Shown here one piece after another: positions 10,297-24,774 of a stretch of DNA of 64,000 bases. Every line of letters starts with the position of its first letter. Position 1 is the stretch's first letter. The position numbers and the translations under genes were made by a program. Below the pieces are notes generated by a model. The model ran no database searches and had not been told where the DNA came from. It saw nothing but the letters and a program-made list of their open reading frames with translations. The stretch is from Portunus trituberculatus (taxonomy: Eukaryota; Arthropoda; Malacostraca; Decapoda; Portunidae): positions 15,938,893 to 16,002,892 of the forward strand of contig NC_059304.1 of NCBI RefSeq assembly GCF_017591435.1, given 5' to 3'.

Positions 10297-10853
10297 CACG
10301 ACGCTGGATTGCTGCTTCGGTCACTTCTTTTTCGTTTCAACTCCTCAGGTACTTCCCTTCGAAGTTCACATAAAATGGAAACCGATTAAGTCACCAAAAC
10401 AACACTGAATAGAGAAAGAAACCACAGATCTGCATGCTGGTGTACCGCCCGCCTGTACCACCAAACACACTTGATCTTGATCTCGAGGATCGAGCTGACC
10501 CTCCCGAGTGGCCAGAGCGCGGTCCTGTCGGGAGTGTACACCGAGTCCTCATCCCTGTCCTCCGTCTGTGTGTCTTTGCTGCTGCTAACTACTGCCACTG
10601 CCTGAATTTGCTTGGCCGTTATGTCCGTAGAAGCACAGCTATCTACTGCACCTGGCCGTCACTCTCTCGTTGCACACCAAGGATTCTATAAGCTCTGTAT
10701 ATTCCTTGTTGCACACCTTGCAATCATCTGCACCATCTTAATTCCTACTATTGGGAAACCTTGAAAGTAGCTTGAAAATTTTGATGTTCCTTCGGATCAC
10801 ACATCGGGACTCAGACCATCTATAATAGTAATAGGGTTGCCATACATCTGAAT

Positions 10854-10857
<4 letters not shown>
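10297..10857. other. Likely GTF2H4 5' UTR and promoter region
   Basis: Sequence upstream of the GTF2H4 start on the minus strand. It is less AT-rich than its surroundings, as expected near a promoter, but no TATA box or other element stands out. The short frames on either strand have no recognisable family. Confidence 0.35.

Positions 10858-10906
<49 letters not shown>
10858..10906. repeat. (CT)n microsatellite
   Basis: Uninterrupted CT run between the GTF2H4 and CUB genes. Confidence 0.97.
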
Positions 10907-10907
<1 letters not shown>

Positions 10908-11194
10908 GAGGCTGGTACATGCACTTGCACATTTATCAGCTGTACGCAGCCTTCAGTGGGGATTTTACGTCCGTCAACCACCCAGTGCACATGTCATTTT
11001 GTGAGCCCCGCCTCCCGACCTTCGCACATTCGTTTTATCATCCTGAAACGTTTTATGTGCCTAGTTTTATCTCTTCATTTAAGTTTATTTCTTTACTAAG
11101 TAGTCAATAGCATATGTAGATTACATAAGTAAAACACTAAATAAATATTTCCAAGCTTCACCTATACGCTTTTCATCCATTTGTAGGCTACCTC

Positions 11195-11399
11195 TTAATT
11201 CCTTCAATACTGGAACGCATTTCTACCTTTGAGTTTTGGGCATGATTTGATGATTTTATTTACATTGTGAAGGGTCTACGAAGGTCAGAAAATTAATGGC
11301 CAGATTCTTCACTATTCTAATCCACACACAAGTTTCTGAAGCTGTATAAAATCGCCAAATAGTAACCAGAATTGATATGGAGACGCGTCAAGGGGTTAA
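11195..11399. mobile_element. TTAA-flanked MITE, diverged copy
   Basis: Bounded by TTAA on both sides (11195-11198 and 11396-11399). The ends are ttccttcaatactgg and caagggg, and the body contains tctacgaaggtcagaaaatt, attaatggcca and aaatagtaaccagaa. This is the same family as the copies at 46622-46834 and 57067-57279. TTAA target sites and CCCCTTC-type ends suggest mobilisation by a piggyBac-type transposase. Confidence 0.75.
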
Positions 11400-11419
11400 C
11401 TAAACAAGGTCAAACGAGT

Positions 11420-11665
11420 TAGTCAAATGCAAAGGATAAATATCTTGAAAGCTCCTCCTTAATTTAATTCAAGTCATAGGAAGATGGAAATACCAAAGCA
11501 GGAAGGGACTGGAGAGGTCCATAGTTTACCAAAGAAAGGAGTGAATGATTGACAATACTGATTAAACTCTTGCATCAGAGAAGTGGATAGAATAAAGGGT
11601 GAAAGAAAAAAGAATATCCTGTGCAGAGAGGCCGTGGGAGGAGGGGAGGTAGACAGTAACACAGG
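11420..11665 (-). mobile_element. Old 3' fragment of the poly(A)-tailed jockey-like LINE
   Basis: Same family as 52763-54633: aagtcataggaagatggaaa, gcaggaagggactggag, ctcttgcatcagaga, and a cctgtgcagagaggcc end. No coding capacity. Confidence 0.7.
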
Positions 11666-12184
<519 letters not shown>

Positions 12185-12450
12185 TGTATGGTAACAATAA
12201 TTTTGGTCATAGTGGTTTCTGTTGTGAACTGTTATATAATTTCATTCACAGATTTATGAATCCTCTCATTTGTTATTTGTTTTGGCATTAAGTCTAGTTT
12301 AGCTGGTCTTTTAACACGTACTGTACAGAATGATATGCTCGAATCCCTTGCACCCGTCTGACCAGATAAGAAATGTTGGCGGGACGTTGCGTCAGGAGCG
12401 GTCATTCTGCCTCTCCCACCTTGTGACGCACAGCCACTCAACACTTCATC

Positions 12451-12649
12451 ATGACGGCAACAGCAGCGACCCGCGCAGTCCTCCTCTCCTACACACTTCT
12501 AGTCCTCACGCCCAGGCAGGCCTTACCACACAACATCCAGAGGATATCCCCAAAGACCTCTCCGACCTATGAAGAGCTCGCAAGTTCCCTCTTCGTCAAT
12601 CAAATGGCCATTTTAGAACTGATGCACAATTCCCCGAACGCAACCTGCG
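12451..12649 (+). CDS. Secreted CUB-domain protein, exon 1 (signal peptide)
   Basis: First coding exon of a six-exon gene encoding about 300 residues (903 nt including stop when all exons are joined). The ATG at 12451 is followed by a hydrophobic signal peptide (AVLLSYTLLVLT) with likely cleavage soon after RQA. Then comes ELASSLFVNQMAILELM and an N-glycosylation site NATC. The exon ends at a strong donor, TGCG|GTGAGT, phase 1. I do not recognise an ortholog by name. The architecture is signal peptide, coiled coil, single C-terminal CUB. Exported CUB proteins act in extracellular recognition or adhesion, but no specific role is shown here. The gene diverges from GTF2H4. Confidence 0.85.
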
Positions 12650-12839
12650 GTGAGTAATGGTGAAAATTGCACTCTTGTGCTCTGTCTTATATCATAGAAA
12701 GTGAATAAGCACAACTAAGAGATCTACTGAGTTCTTTTTTCTATGCCAAAGTTACATTTTGATTAAGATGAAATCAAATACCTGCAGTGCTTTCAGTCTA
12801 CGAGAAACTGAAGTTCTTTCTTGACCATCTTCATGACAG

Positions 12840-13010
12840 TCACTGCTAACATGCGAAATGAGAGTAACGTCGACAGAGAGGCAACAAGGAGGCTGGAGGA
12901 GACGCTGGGGACACGCATGGATCGAGTGTTGGCGGCACTGGAGGTCCAACAGCAACACACGCAGCAGATGCTCGACACCCTTAACATCACCGCCATGGAC
13001 ACACTGACAA
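12840..13010 (+). CDS. Secreted CUB-domain protein, exon 2 (coiled coil)
   Basis: Acceptor catgacag and donor ACAA|GTATGT; phase 1 in and phase 1 out, matching exons 1 and 3. It encodes NESNVDREATRRLEETL and RMDRVLAALEVQQQHTQQML, a charged heptad-like helix likely to form a coiled coil and so drive oligomerisation. Potential N-glycosylation sites are at NES and NIT. Confidence 0.82.
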
Positions 13011-13726
13011 GTATGTTGCCTGCTACCTTGGGTTCAAAGTTCCGTGTGTATTGTTACGGTTATTCGGAGATTATTCAGCAATATGTGTTACAGTGTGTTC
13101 TGCTGAGGGTCTTGTTCATTATATATGCATGTACAACACTCGGGCATCTCTCCCGCCATCAAACACCATGGCCCTAGACAACATTGCATGAGGAAAGGAA
13201 GCATATGAGTATTTCATCGAATCATAAATAAAACTGTCAGATAAAAAAAAAAAAAAAAAAAAAAACTAAGCGAAATTTCTTACCAACAAATACAATTTTA
13301 TTTTTTGTCAATCTGAAATGATTGTATCGTAAATGATGACCGGTGATGCGATTCTGTAAGTTTCACTGATATTATTACTTTGCTGTTTTCGGAATTTTTA
13401 TAATTGATATTCATTGTCATTATCTTTGTCCACGTATGTTCTTTGTCCGTCGATCCATCTGAACATGTGTGTCAAACTAACGATGTGTATGACTGTAAGT
13501 GAAAATAAGAATGAATTCATAAGGAATTTCAGTAATTATTTAAAAAAAAAATTAGGTCTGGGACAAACCAGCAAATCAATGGATTTTGAGACGGATCTAA
13601 ATGTAAATGTGAATCCACGATAAGAGAAGTAGATATAAGAATAAGATAGACAGAAATCAAGAGGCGTTAGTGCAAGTATAACGTCTTGTTATCTTTGTTT
13701 GCATGAACACGTCGATCTTCGTGCAG

Positions 13727-13867
13727 AGGTTGAAGAGGTGAGGGAGGAGATGAAGGAGGAACTTGTCAAGATTGCTGAAGATATGCAGGTGTCCGCCACT
13801 CAAACGAGAACGACAGAACAGGTGGAAGAGGAAGAGGCAATAGCTGTTCCGGAGATCACGTATTCCG
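13727..13867 (+). CDS. Secreted CUB-domain protein, exon 3 (acidic coiled coil)
   Basis: Acceptor cttcgtgcag, donor TCCG|GTACAGT, phase 1 at both ends. It reads VEEVREEMKEELVKIAEDM, then a Thr/Glu-rich linker EQVEEEEAIAVPEITYS. It continues the helix of exon 2 and leads to the CUB domain. Without splicing, the frame would stop seven codons further on. Confidence 0.8.
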
Positions 13868-15024
13868 GTACAGTATATTCTCCTTAAGCATTTGACTTGC
13901 AGCCTTCATAATTATTATTATTACTTGGGAAAATTCTCCCCAAATTCTGTTCGGCGTCTATTTGTTGTTTCTATTATCGTATGTATGTTACACAAGAATT
14001 TTTCAGTATGTTCTAATTGCGGTCAGTTGTCCCGGTAGATTCATGGGTAAGACAAACAGTCTAGAAACCACCTCTTTAATATTTGGAAGTTTCAGAGGGT
14101 GAGGTGGTGTTATATGGTGTGATCTTCAGTGTAATTTTTTACGCATTTTGGAGTGAAAGTAATTTATTAATTTTACAAGATTATTTATATTGTACCAAAC
14201 AGAATGATGGAGATAAGACGGACGCTATGACATTTTTCATGGGCCCATTTCTTGTAAATGGCACAAACCCACCTTGCCCCTCGTACAGATTTACCAACTA
14301 TATCGACACAATACAAACACTGAGTCGCAATCCTCTTGTCACTCTCATAAATAACCACGACGGTTCATCTCTTGCTTACTTTGCTTTTTTCTGTTGTATA
14401 ATGCAGTTTGTTTTTTTATGTTCTATAGTTACTAGTTTCTTATCATTTCATGTTCTCTTTTGCGCTCAAAGGAAATATTTGATATCAAGATATATATTTA
14501 AATATTTGTTTTTATATGCCAATTACTGCACATCACAACAAGGGACTTGGCATAACTAACATGAAAACCAAATCATTATAACTTATATTACAATACAAAG
14601 AATCCACTTCCTTACCTTTGCATATAACATCAAGTGGAGGGCAAATGGGCAGCAGCTGTAAGCGACAACTGCCAGTAATGACGGTGACACGAAGATTTTG
14701 CCGCCAGTATCAAGCCTCGCCCGTTCTGCTTGTGTCTAGAGGGGAAGAGTTCCATCTCAAACCACGGGTTCCTCTCAGCCCTCACAGTTTCATTGCTCAT
14801 TTACTTTTTCCAAAGTGAACTGGAATGTAATTTGTACCTAATTATAATCGGATTCCCGGTTCCTATAATCTTTTCCTTCTAAATGTGAGTGAAAAGATCT
14901 TGAACGAAAGATAATTAGAAATATCTTATTTAAATTTAAAATTGTACACTATACATGTGACATTCTAATGACATTTGAAGTGACATCATTTGTTCCAATG
15001 ACTCAAAATGTATTCCTTCTTCAG
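13868..15024. other. CUB gene intron 3; nothing recognised
   Basis: AT-rich intron. The 477-nt frame at 14083-14559 has no family motif and no splice phase fit to the gene. Confidence 0.45.
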
Positions 15025-15075
15025 GAGTAATAGTGCACAACGACTCGCTGCCATCCCTTTGCAATGGAGACAAAA
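15025..15075 (+). CDS. Secreted CUB-domain protein, exon 4 (51-nt small exon)
   Basis: Short exon between acceptor tccttcttcag and donor AAAA|GTGAGT, phase 1 in and out, so it can be included without changing frame. It encodes VIVHNDSLPSLCNGDK. The cysteine occupies the position of the first CUB cysteine, which the next exon alone would lack. That fit and the good splice sites argue that it is real. Confidence 0.75.
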
Positions 15076-15089
15076 GTGAGTGTGGTTTC

Positions 15090-15097
<8 letters not shown>

Positions 15098-15169
<72 letters not shown>
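15098..15169. repeat. (TA)n microsatellite at the 5' edge of a LINE
   Basis: About 35 TA units, directly followed by truncated LINE sequence. A much longer (TA)n resumes at the LINE's 3' end. Confidence 0.97.
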
Positions 15170-18140
<2,971 letters not shown>

Positions 18141-18288
18141 ATATAGTTTTGAAGGACATGGAAATTGGGTTTGGTGAATGGAATGTAGGCAATACTGATA
18201 CGAATATCAATGTGACTTACGTACAGTACTAAAGATCGGACACGACTATCGCATCAGACTGATCACACAGACACACTCTGCTCCTCAG

Positions 18289-18484
18289 TCCTCTTTGGTT
18301 CGGTCGGATCACTGACGGTGGTGGCATCCGGCAGCTACCCGAGTGGTGTTCTGTGCTCCTGGAATTTGACCTTTCCAGCAGAGTCCTCGGTGACCCTGAC
18401 CTGGGAATACATCGACATGGAAAACCACCCATCGTGTAACTACGACTGGGTGGATGTCAGACACAATTCTCATTCTGTGTATGG
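18289..18484 (+). CDS. Secreted CUB-domain protein, exon 5 (N-terminal half of CUB)
   Basis: Acceptor ctgctcctcag, donor TATGG|GTGAGT. It encodes LFGSVGSLTVVASGSYPSG, then VLCSWNLTFPAESSVTLTWE, then CNYDWVDVRH. This is the CUB pattern: S-x-YP, C-x-W-x-(I/L), a hydrophobic strand, and C-x-YD-x-(L/V)-x-V. Two cysteines form the second conserved pair. NLT is a potential glycosylation site. A 3.2-kb intron before it contains a LINE and about 470 bp of (TA)n. Confidence 0.88.
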
Positions 18485-19308
18485 GTGAGTACCGAGTAAC
18501 GCCGTTTCTTCTCAGTCACAAATACTTGTACATCAACGTCACCTCTTGTCGGTCATGTCAGTCATGCTGCAGAACCAGTTATGTTATCGACACCCGTTAT
18601 CAGTGATGCAAACAGAGCTACATTCTTAATTGGCCCATCTTTACTAGATCAATGAAGCTTCGTTTAATGTGAACGGATTCGGATATTGGCTCAGTGGTTC
18701 TCAATCTTTCCAGCTTGCTACCCAATTTGATATGAACCATTAAGCGTGTTACCTCTTTCATCAAAGTCAAATTAAAGATATTATCCATCACAGAAAGGAC
18801 GCAACGGTGGAATTTGCTATAGATGCAGGGCCGGAGTACACAGAGTACATGTCTGCTTACGTCTACCTTGGCTGATACTTGCAGAGAAACAGACTGTGTG
18901 AAATACTTTCATTACTTAATTATGATTGGTTTACTTTACAACTTTACATACGTTGACGTTAATCCTAATGCCACATACAGCATTTTCTTCGTCTTGGCTT
19001 TTAGAACTCATTTTTAGTCATCCTTCACTACCTGAAAAAAAAAGGTTGAATTACCCTGTTGGATAATTTCTTCTGTTTGGGAACCATTACATTGGATGTT
19101 TTACATACGCTACAATTCATTTATCACAAAAAATGGTTTACAATTATATTGTTGATCAAACTGGGCAGTTTAATATCTATTTATGGTGTCACATATTTAC
19201 ACTGATGTTTATTCCTATCCTCGTAATGACGATGTGGCGTCATCATAATAATGGAATAATGTATCATTGGTATAATGATCAGGCAGTGAAAGAGCTGTAC
19301 TTCTGCAG

Positions 19309-19453
19309 GAGGAAACTGTGCGGTAGTCTCAACTCCTCAATCCGTCAACTTCTGGACCTGACTCTGCATAAAATCAACAACCTACTAGTCTCCTTCCGCT
19401 CTGATGGCTCCAATGAGAAGAGTGGCTTCAGGCTGTTGTATCACGCCCACTGA
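19309..19453 (+). CDS. Secreted CUB-domain protein, exon 6 (C-terminal half of CUB, stop)
   Basis: Acceptor tacttctgcag; the first base completes a Gly codon begun in exon 5. It reads RKLCGSLNSSIRQLLDL, then INNLLVSFRSDGS, then SGFRLLYHAH and TGA. LCG and (V)xFxSD..GFxxxY are the closing CUB signature, including the SD that contributes to calcium sites in many CUB domains. The protein ends immediately after the fold. Confidence 0.88.
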
Positions 19454-19601
19454 CGCAACCTTTAACAACAATTCAGTATTCAGGATCTTGTTCGGACGGC
19501 AAACGAGTCCATAGTATCTCAAATTCAGCGGGAAAAAATTAAATATGATGCTATCTTGAATTTTTAGACTTTGAAATCTTTGTCTAGCTTTAAACTAAGT
19601 A

Positions 19602-19607
19602 AATAAA
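19602..19607 (+). promoter_or_regulatory. Candidate polyadenylation signal of the CUB gene
   Basis: AATAAA about 150 bases after the stop codon. Confidence 0.5.
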
Positions 19608-20039
19608 GAATGGAGAAAAATTGTTTCAAACGTTACGAGATTGAATAATGTTGCTAATTTTGTTCAGCCTTCGTATATATTTCTGGACACTTACAGTCCA
19701 TTTTCCTTTATCCATTTTCATTAGAGTGTCATTGTATTATTTCTACCTATAACAAATATGATTAACTTTTTATTAGTTTTTTTTATTGTTTTCGTTTCTT
19801 TTCGCAAAACCAGTTGCTTTTTTTACAATAGTTTCTTCACTTTGATGAATGTTACCTCTCGTTATCTTAGAAATAAGTTAGTTTAAAATTCTTGCTTATG
19901 TGAATAATTATTGCACATCCTTCCGTTTTCTGTTCATGTACGTACATTCATATCTCACCATTCATTAATTGACTTTCTTTATCTTTGGCCTTATCTCTTT
20001 CTGTATGTGTATGTTACCGAAAACACGCACACATGCACG

Positions 20040-20040
<1 letters not shown>
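19608..20040. other. Region downstream of CUB gene; nothing recognised
   Basis: AT-rich sequence with no supported feature. Confidence 0.4.

Positions 20041-20108
<68 letters not shown>
20041..20108. repeat. (CA)n microsatellite
   Basis: About 33 CA units. Confidence 0.97.
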
Positions 20109-20111
<3 letters not shown>

Positions 20112-20454
20112 TTGATAATGTAAGTAAAGCTAATCATGGTTCATTTTCTTGAGGTTTGGGTTCTTACAAGGGCTATATTTTCTAAGACTAGAGATAGTTA
20201 GTTGGCTTCTCGCATGTGTATTTCCTGTCGATGCTGCAACATCCTTCTTATACTGTTATCAAAATCCAAATCACATCACTGTTCATAAGAGGCACTGATA
20301 ACTGGAATTGATGCATTCCTATAGCGATAACACACTAACAAAGGGTGATATTCAGATATGTATCTAGAACAGCCACAACAATGTCATGATTCAGCAGGTG
20401 GACTTGTAACATTCCCAGTGATACAAACAAAAATCGAGAAAACTGTTTGAAAGC

Positions 20455-20740
20455 TCCGCTCCATACCCAGCCGTCCTCACACTTATCCCACTTCAGCTTC
20501 TGCTGCTGAAGTGAAGAGAGGAGTTGATGAGACGAAATCCTTTGATTCCACCCTGTTTAGAAAGGCGGAATACATGTGAAGCGTAATCCATACAGTACAA
20601 TAATAGTTAATGCCCTAGTATAAGTTAGTAGCTGAGATGAGAAAAATTAGGTATATAGATTAGGCAACTCAGAGCGTCTAACTTCACAAAAGCTGAGGAT
20701 GAAATACGAGATTTTCAGATAAGATCATTAGGCGTCGTGG
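20455..20740 (-). mobile_element. Old fragment of the poly(A)-tailed jockey-like LINE
   Basis: Matches the antisense reading of the LINE at 52763-54633: gagttgatgagacgaaatcc, ttccaccctgtttag, and ctaacttcac...aagctgagga followed by gagattttcag. Diverged, with no open frame. Confidence 0.6.
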
Positions 20741-21593
20741 AAAGCAAACGTTAGTTACATACAAAGTAAAGTTTTTACCTAGATCAGAAAGAACAATTCA
20801 TAAGATAGACGACAGACGATATGTTCTCTGAACTTACGATATAGCCTAGTTTATCCTAATCCTCATTACTGTAATATTGTCTGGAGTTCTGCAATAAGAA
20901 TGGTCACTCATTTCTTTCTATATTACAGAAAAAAATAGCTAAATGATTTCAGTTCAGTAGCAAGACACAAGACCCACATTTATCCTTTATTTCCAGAACT
21001 TTTAATTCTCGGTCTGCATGATACACGCGCCTTAGAGATGCTCAAAGGTATATTCAGTCAAATACAGACGCCATGGGTTGTGACTTTCGAAAGAGTTTCC
21101 AGTGAGCACAATAAAATCCTTCCGTGATCTCCAAAACCACGATAATAAGTCTCCAAAGATTTGTTACGTATTCTGGATGTGTTAAATGGAGCAGTTTACC
21201 AGAAAAGAAACGTACTATGTAACAATTACCTTTTGAGTTTGCACATTACCTATTATGTAACCTAATTATGTAATTATGTAACTTTTCAATCTATCATGTT
21301 TGTCATATCATATACTTACGATTAAAATATATTTGTTGCAATTATACAAGGTAAGGCATTGGGCATGTTTACTGGTATACATTACAGGTGGTATCCTAGA
21401 GTAATTTGATTAATCTGATGAAAAAGGAGATCTCTGGTTACACATTGAATGTGCTCAGCCTTTAATTATTACACTGTCCTTTCCGAGAGTTGGCTGTAGT
21501 ATTAAGGAACACATTGATCTCAATAATTTGTGCATGCTTTTTCCATCCCACTAACTGGGCGTAGCGGTGCTGCTGGGCAACAAAGAGATGCCC
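20741..21593 (+). other. Possible decayed RT fragment; otherwise nothing recognised
   Basis: One short stretch around 20858-20905 can be read as NPHYCNIVWSSA, resembling the LPH-x-x-YC-x-x-VW thumb motif of LINE reverse transcriptases. The frame does not persist. The rest up to the gap holds nothing I can name. Confidence 0.3.
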
Positions 21594-22093
21594 NNNNNNN
21601 NNNNNNNNNNNNNNNNNNNNNNNNNNNNNNNNNNNNNNNNNNNNNNNNNNNNNNNNNNNNNNNNNNNNNNNNNNNNNNNNNNNNNNNNNNNNNNNNNNNN
21701 NNNNNNNNNNNNNNNNNNNNNNNNNNNNNNNNNNNNNNNNNNNNNNNNNNNNNNNNNNNNNNNNNNNNNNNNNNNNNNNNNNNNNNNNNNNNNNNNNNNN
21801 NNNNNNNNNNNNNNNNNNNNNNNNNNNNNNNNNNNNNNNNNNNNNNNNNNNNNNNNNNNNNNNNNNNNNNNNNNNNNNNNNNNNNNNNNNNNNNNNNNNN
21901 NNNNNNNNNNNNNNNNNNNNNNNNNNNNNNNNNNNNNNNNNNNNNNNNNNNNNNNNNNNNNNNNNNNNNNNNNNNNNNNNNNNNNNNNNNNNNNNNNNNN
22001 NNNNNNNNNNNNNNNNNNNNNNNNNNNNNNNNNNNNNNNNNNNNNNNNNNNNNNNNNNNNNNNNNNNNNNNNNNNNNNNNNNNNNNNNNNNNN
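21594..22093. other. Assembly gap (500 N)
   Basis: Exactly 500 ambiguous bases, a conventional placeholder for a gap of unknown size. The right edge falls inside a LINE reverse transcriptase. Confidence 0.99.
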
Positions 22094-22660
22094 AAGTCCT
22101 TTTCCTTTTTTACTTTTTCTAGTTCTACTCCATCTCCCATCTTATAGATTCCCACGGGTCGTCTTTCACTTTTTCCCATTTCCATGACATGGCTTTTGTC
22201 CACATTGAATTCCATCTCCCATTTTTTGCTCCATTTCCAGATCTTGTTTAAGTCTTGCTGTAGTATTTCACAATCCTCTTCTTGTTTAATGACTCCGCAC
22301 AGTTTCGCATCGTCCGTAAACAGATTTATGTAGCTGTTCACTCCCTCTGGCATGTCATTTATATATACGAGAAAAAGTATTGGTGCCAATACTGACCCCT
22401 GTGGCACTCCGCTGTCTACTGTTCTCCACTTGGACTTCATATCTTTAACTATCGTCCTTATTTCTCTCCCCCTTAAGTAATTCTTCATCCATCTCAATGT
22501 GCTTCCTTTTAAGCCACCCTTCTCCTCTAACTTCCATAGTAATCTTTCATGTGGCACTTTATCAAAAGCCTTTTTTAGATCTAAATAAATACAGTCAACC
22601 CATCCCTCTCTCTCTTGTACTTTATCAATTATTCTAGAGTAGAAACTCAATAAATTTGTT
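22094..22660 (-). mobile_element. CR1-like LINE reverse-transcriptase fragment (duplicated at 43195-43754)
   Basis: The minus-strand frame reads CIYLDLKKAFDKVPHERLLW, NYLRGREIRTIVKDMK, VDSGVPQGSVLAPILFLVYI, LFTDDAKL and MEFNVDKSHVMEMGKSERRP. The catalytic box is TDD rather than the usual ADD. It is cut off by the gap on one side and by (TG)n at 22661 on the other. Confidence 0.88.
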
Positions 22661-22678
22661 TGTGTGTGTGTGTGTGTG

Positions 22679-22966
22679 ATTCACTGTTTAATCTGCTGCA
22701 GTCTCTGACGAGACAGCCAGACGTTACCCTACGGAACGAGCTCAGAGCTCATTATTTCCGATCTTGGGATAGGCCTGAGACCAGGCACACACCACACACC
22801 GGGACAACAAGGTCACAACTCCTCGATTTACATCCCGTACCTACTCACTGCTAGGTGAACAGGGGTTACACGTGAAAGGAGACACACCCAAATATCTCCA
22901 CCCGGCCGGGGAGTCGAACCATGGTGCTCTGGCTTGTGAAGCCAGCACTCTAACCACTGAGCTACC

Positions 22967-22970
<4 letters not shown>
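22679..22970 (-). mobile_element. tRNA-Val-derived SINE, copy 1
   Basis: The minus-strand head (22900-22970) has the form of a tRNA: acceptor ACCCGGT paired with GCCGGGT, box A tagctcagtggttagag, anticodon arm CTGGC-TTCACAA-GCCAG with anticodon CAC (valine), and box B ggttcgactcc. A ~220-bp unrelated body follows (ttcacctagcagtgagtagg, gagctctgagctcg) and ends in (CA)n. Lack of a clean 3' end after the tRNA and the shared body in copy 2 (43791-44082) mark it as a SINE, not a working tRNA gene. Confidence 0.85.

Positions 22971-23006
<36 letters not shown>
22971..23006. repeat. (TG)n flanking the SINE
   Basis: TG repeat directly at the tRNA-head end of the SINE. Another TG run lies at its tail (22661-22678). 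Confidence 0.95.
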
Positions 23007-23007
<1 letters not shown>

Positions 23008-23680
23008 AAAATATTAAGTTATCTTAACCCAACATGGTGTAAATAAATCAAATAAAAAAAAAAAGATAACATAATTCTTAATATTTTCTTAGGTCTAATT
23101 TGGGATTGAGAGAAACACGTCAAATTAGTTTTTTTGTCATTAACGTTACAATGGTATGGATTGGTGGGTGTAGGCGAGGTGTACCAGTATATTGTTGGTG
23201 TGTGGCTGTTAATTGTTACTGTTTATTTCAAGTTTAGTGTTTCTTATAGGATATTTTCTTTTTTCTTCAGTTTTATCAGTTGAAAATAGTGCTTTATTGA
23301 TTTTTGACGTAAATAATTGAGTTCCTTTTCTTTCTTTTGGTTAACTGGTAAGAGTGATGCATTGTTTATTGAAATATGAAGTTTTATGGGCATAGATGAG
23401 GAAGTAATTGCCATTATTTTATGCACCAATTGTATATAATTAAGTGTAAGTTTGTAAGGGATGTTGATGGTCAATAAACTATAATAATGATGTGGGTGAA
23501 GTTTGAGTGTACTAATACAGCTTGATTTATTTCAGGTTGTGTCAAGATATGGAGGGAGAGAGAACAGCAAAGGAGGAGGAGGAAGAGGAACAGGAAGATA
23601 ACAAAAAGAAGAAGAAGAAACAATGAATGAAGACAAAATAAGAAAAGGTGAAATAAGAATAAATATTGTCATTTTATAAA

Positions 23681-23683
<3 letters not shown>
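23007..23683. other. Duplicated unique segment (also at 44107-44788)
   Basis: Nearly identical to 44107-44788. It contains an acceptor-like tttatttcag at about 23526-23535 followed by a purine-rich stretch that is open in all three frames (one frame MEGERTAKEEEE). I see no certain gene. Confidence 0.5.

Positions 23684-24772
<1,089 letters not shown>

Positions 24773-24774
<2 letters not shown>

Noticed and set aside
14083..14559. 158-residue frame with hydrophobic stretches
   Set aside because: AT-rich intron of the CUB gene. The apparent membrane segments come from T-rich codons, and splice phase does not fit.
22900..22970. tRNA-Val(CAC) gene
   Set aside because: Cloverleaf is recognisable, but it continues into a conserved SINE body, the T-arm is mismatched in copy 1, and a second copy has the same body.
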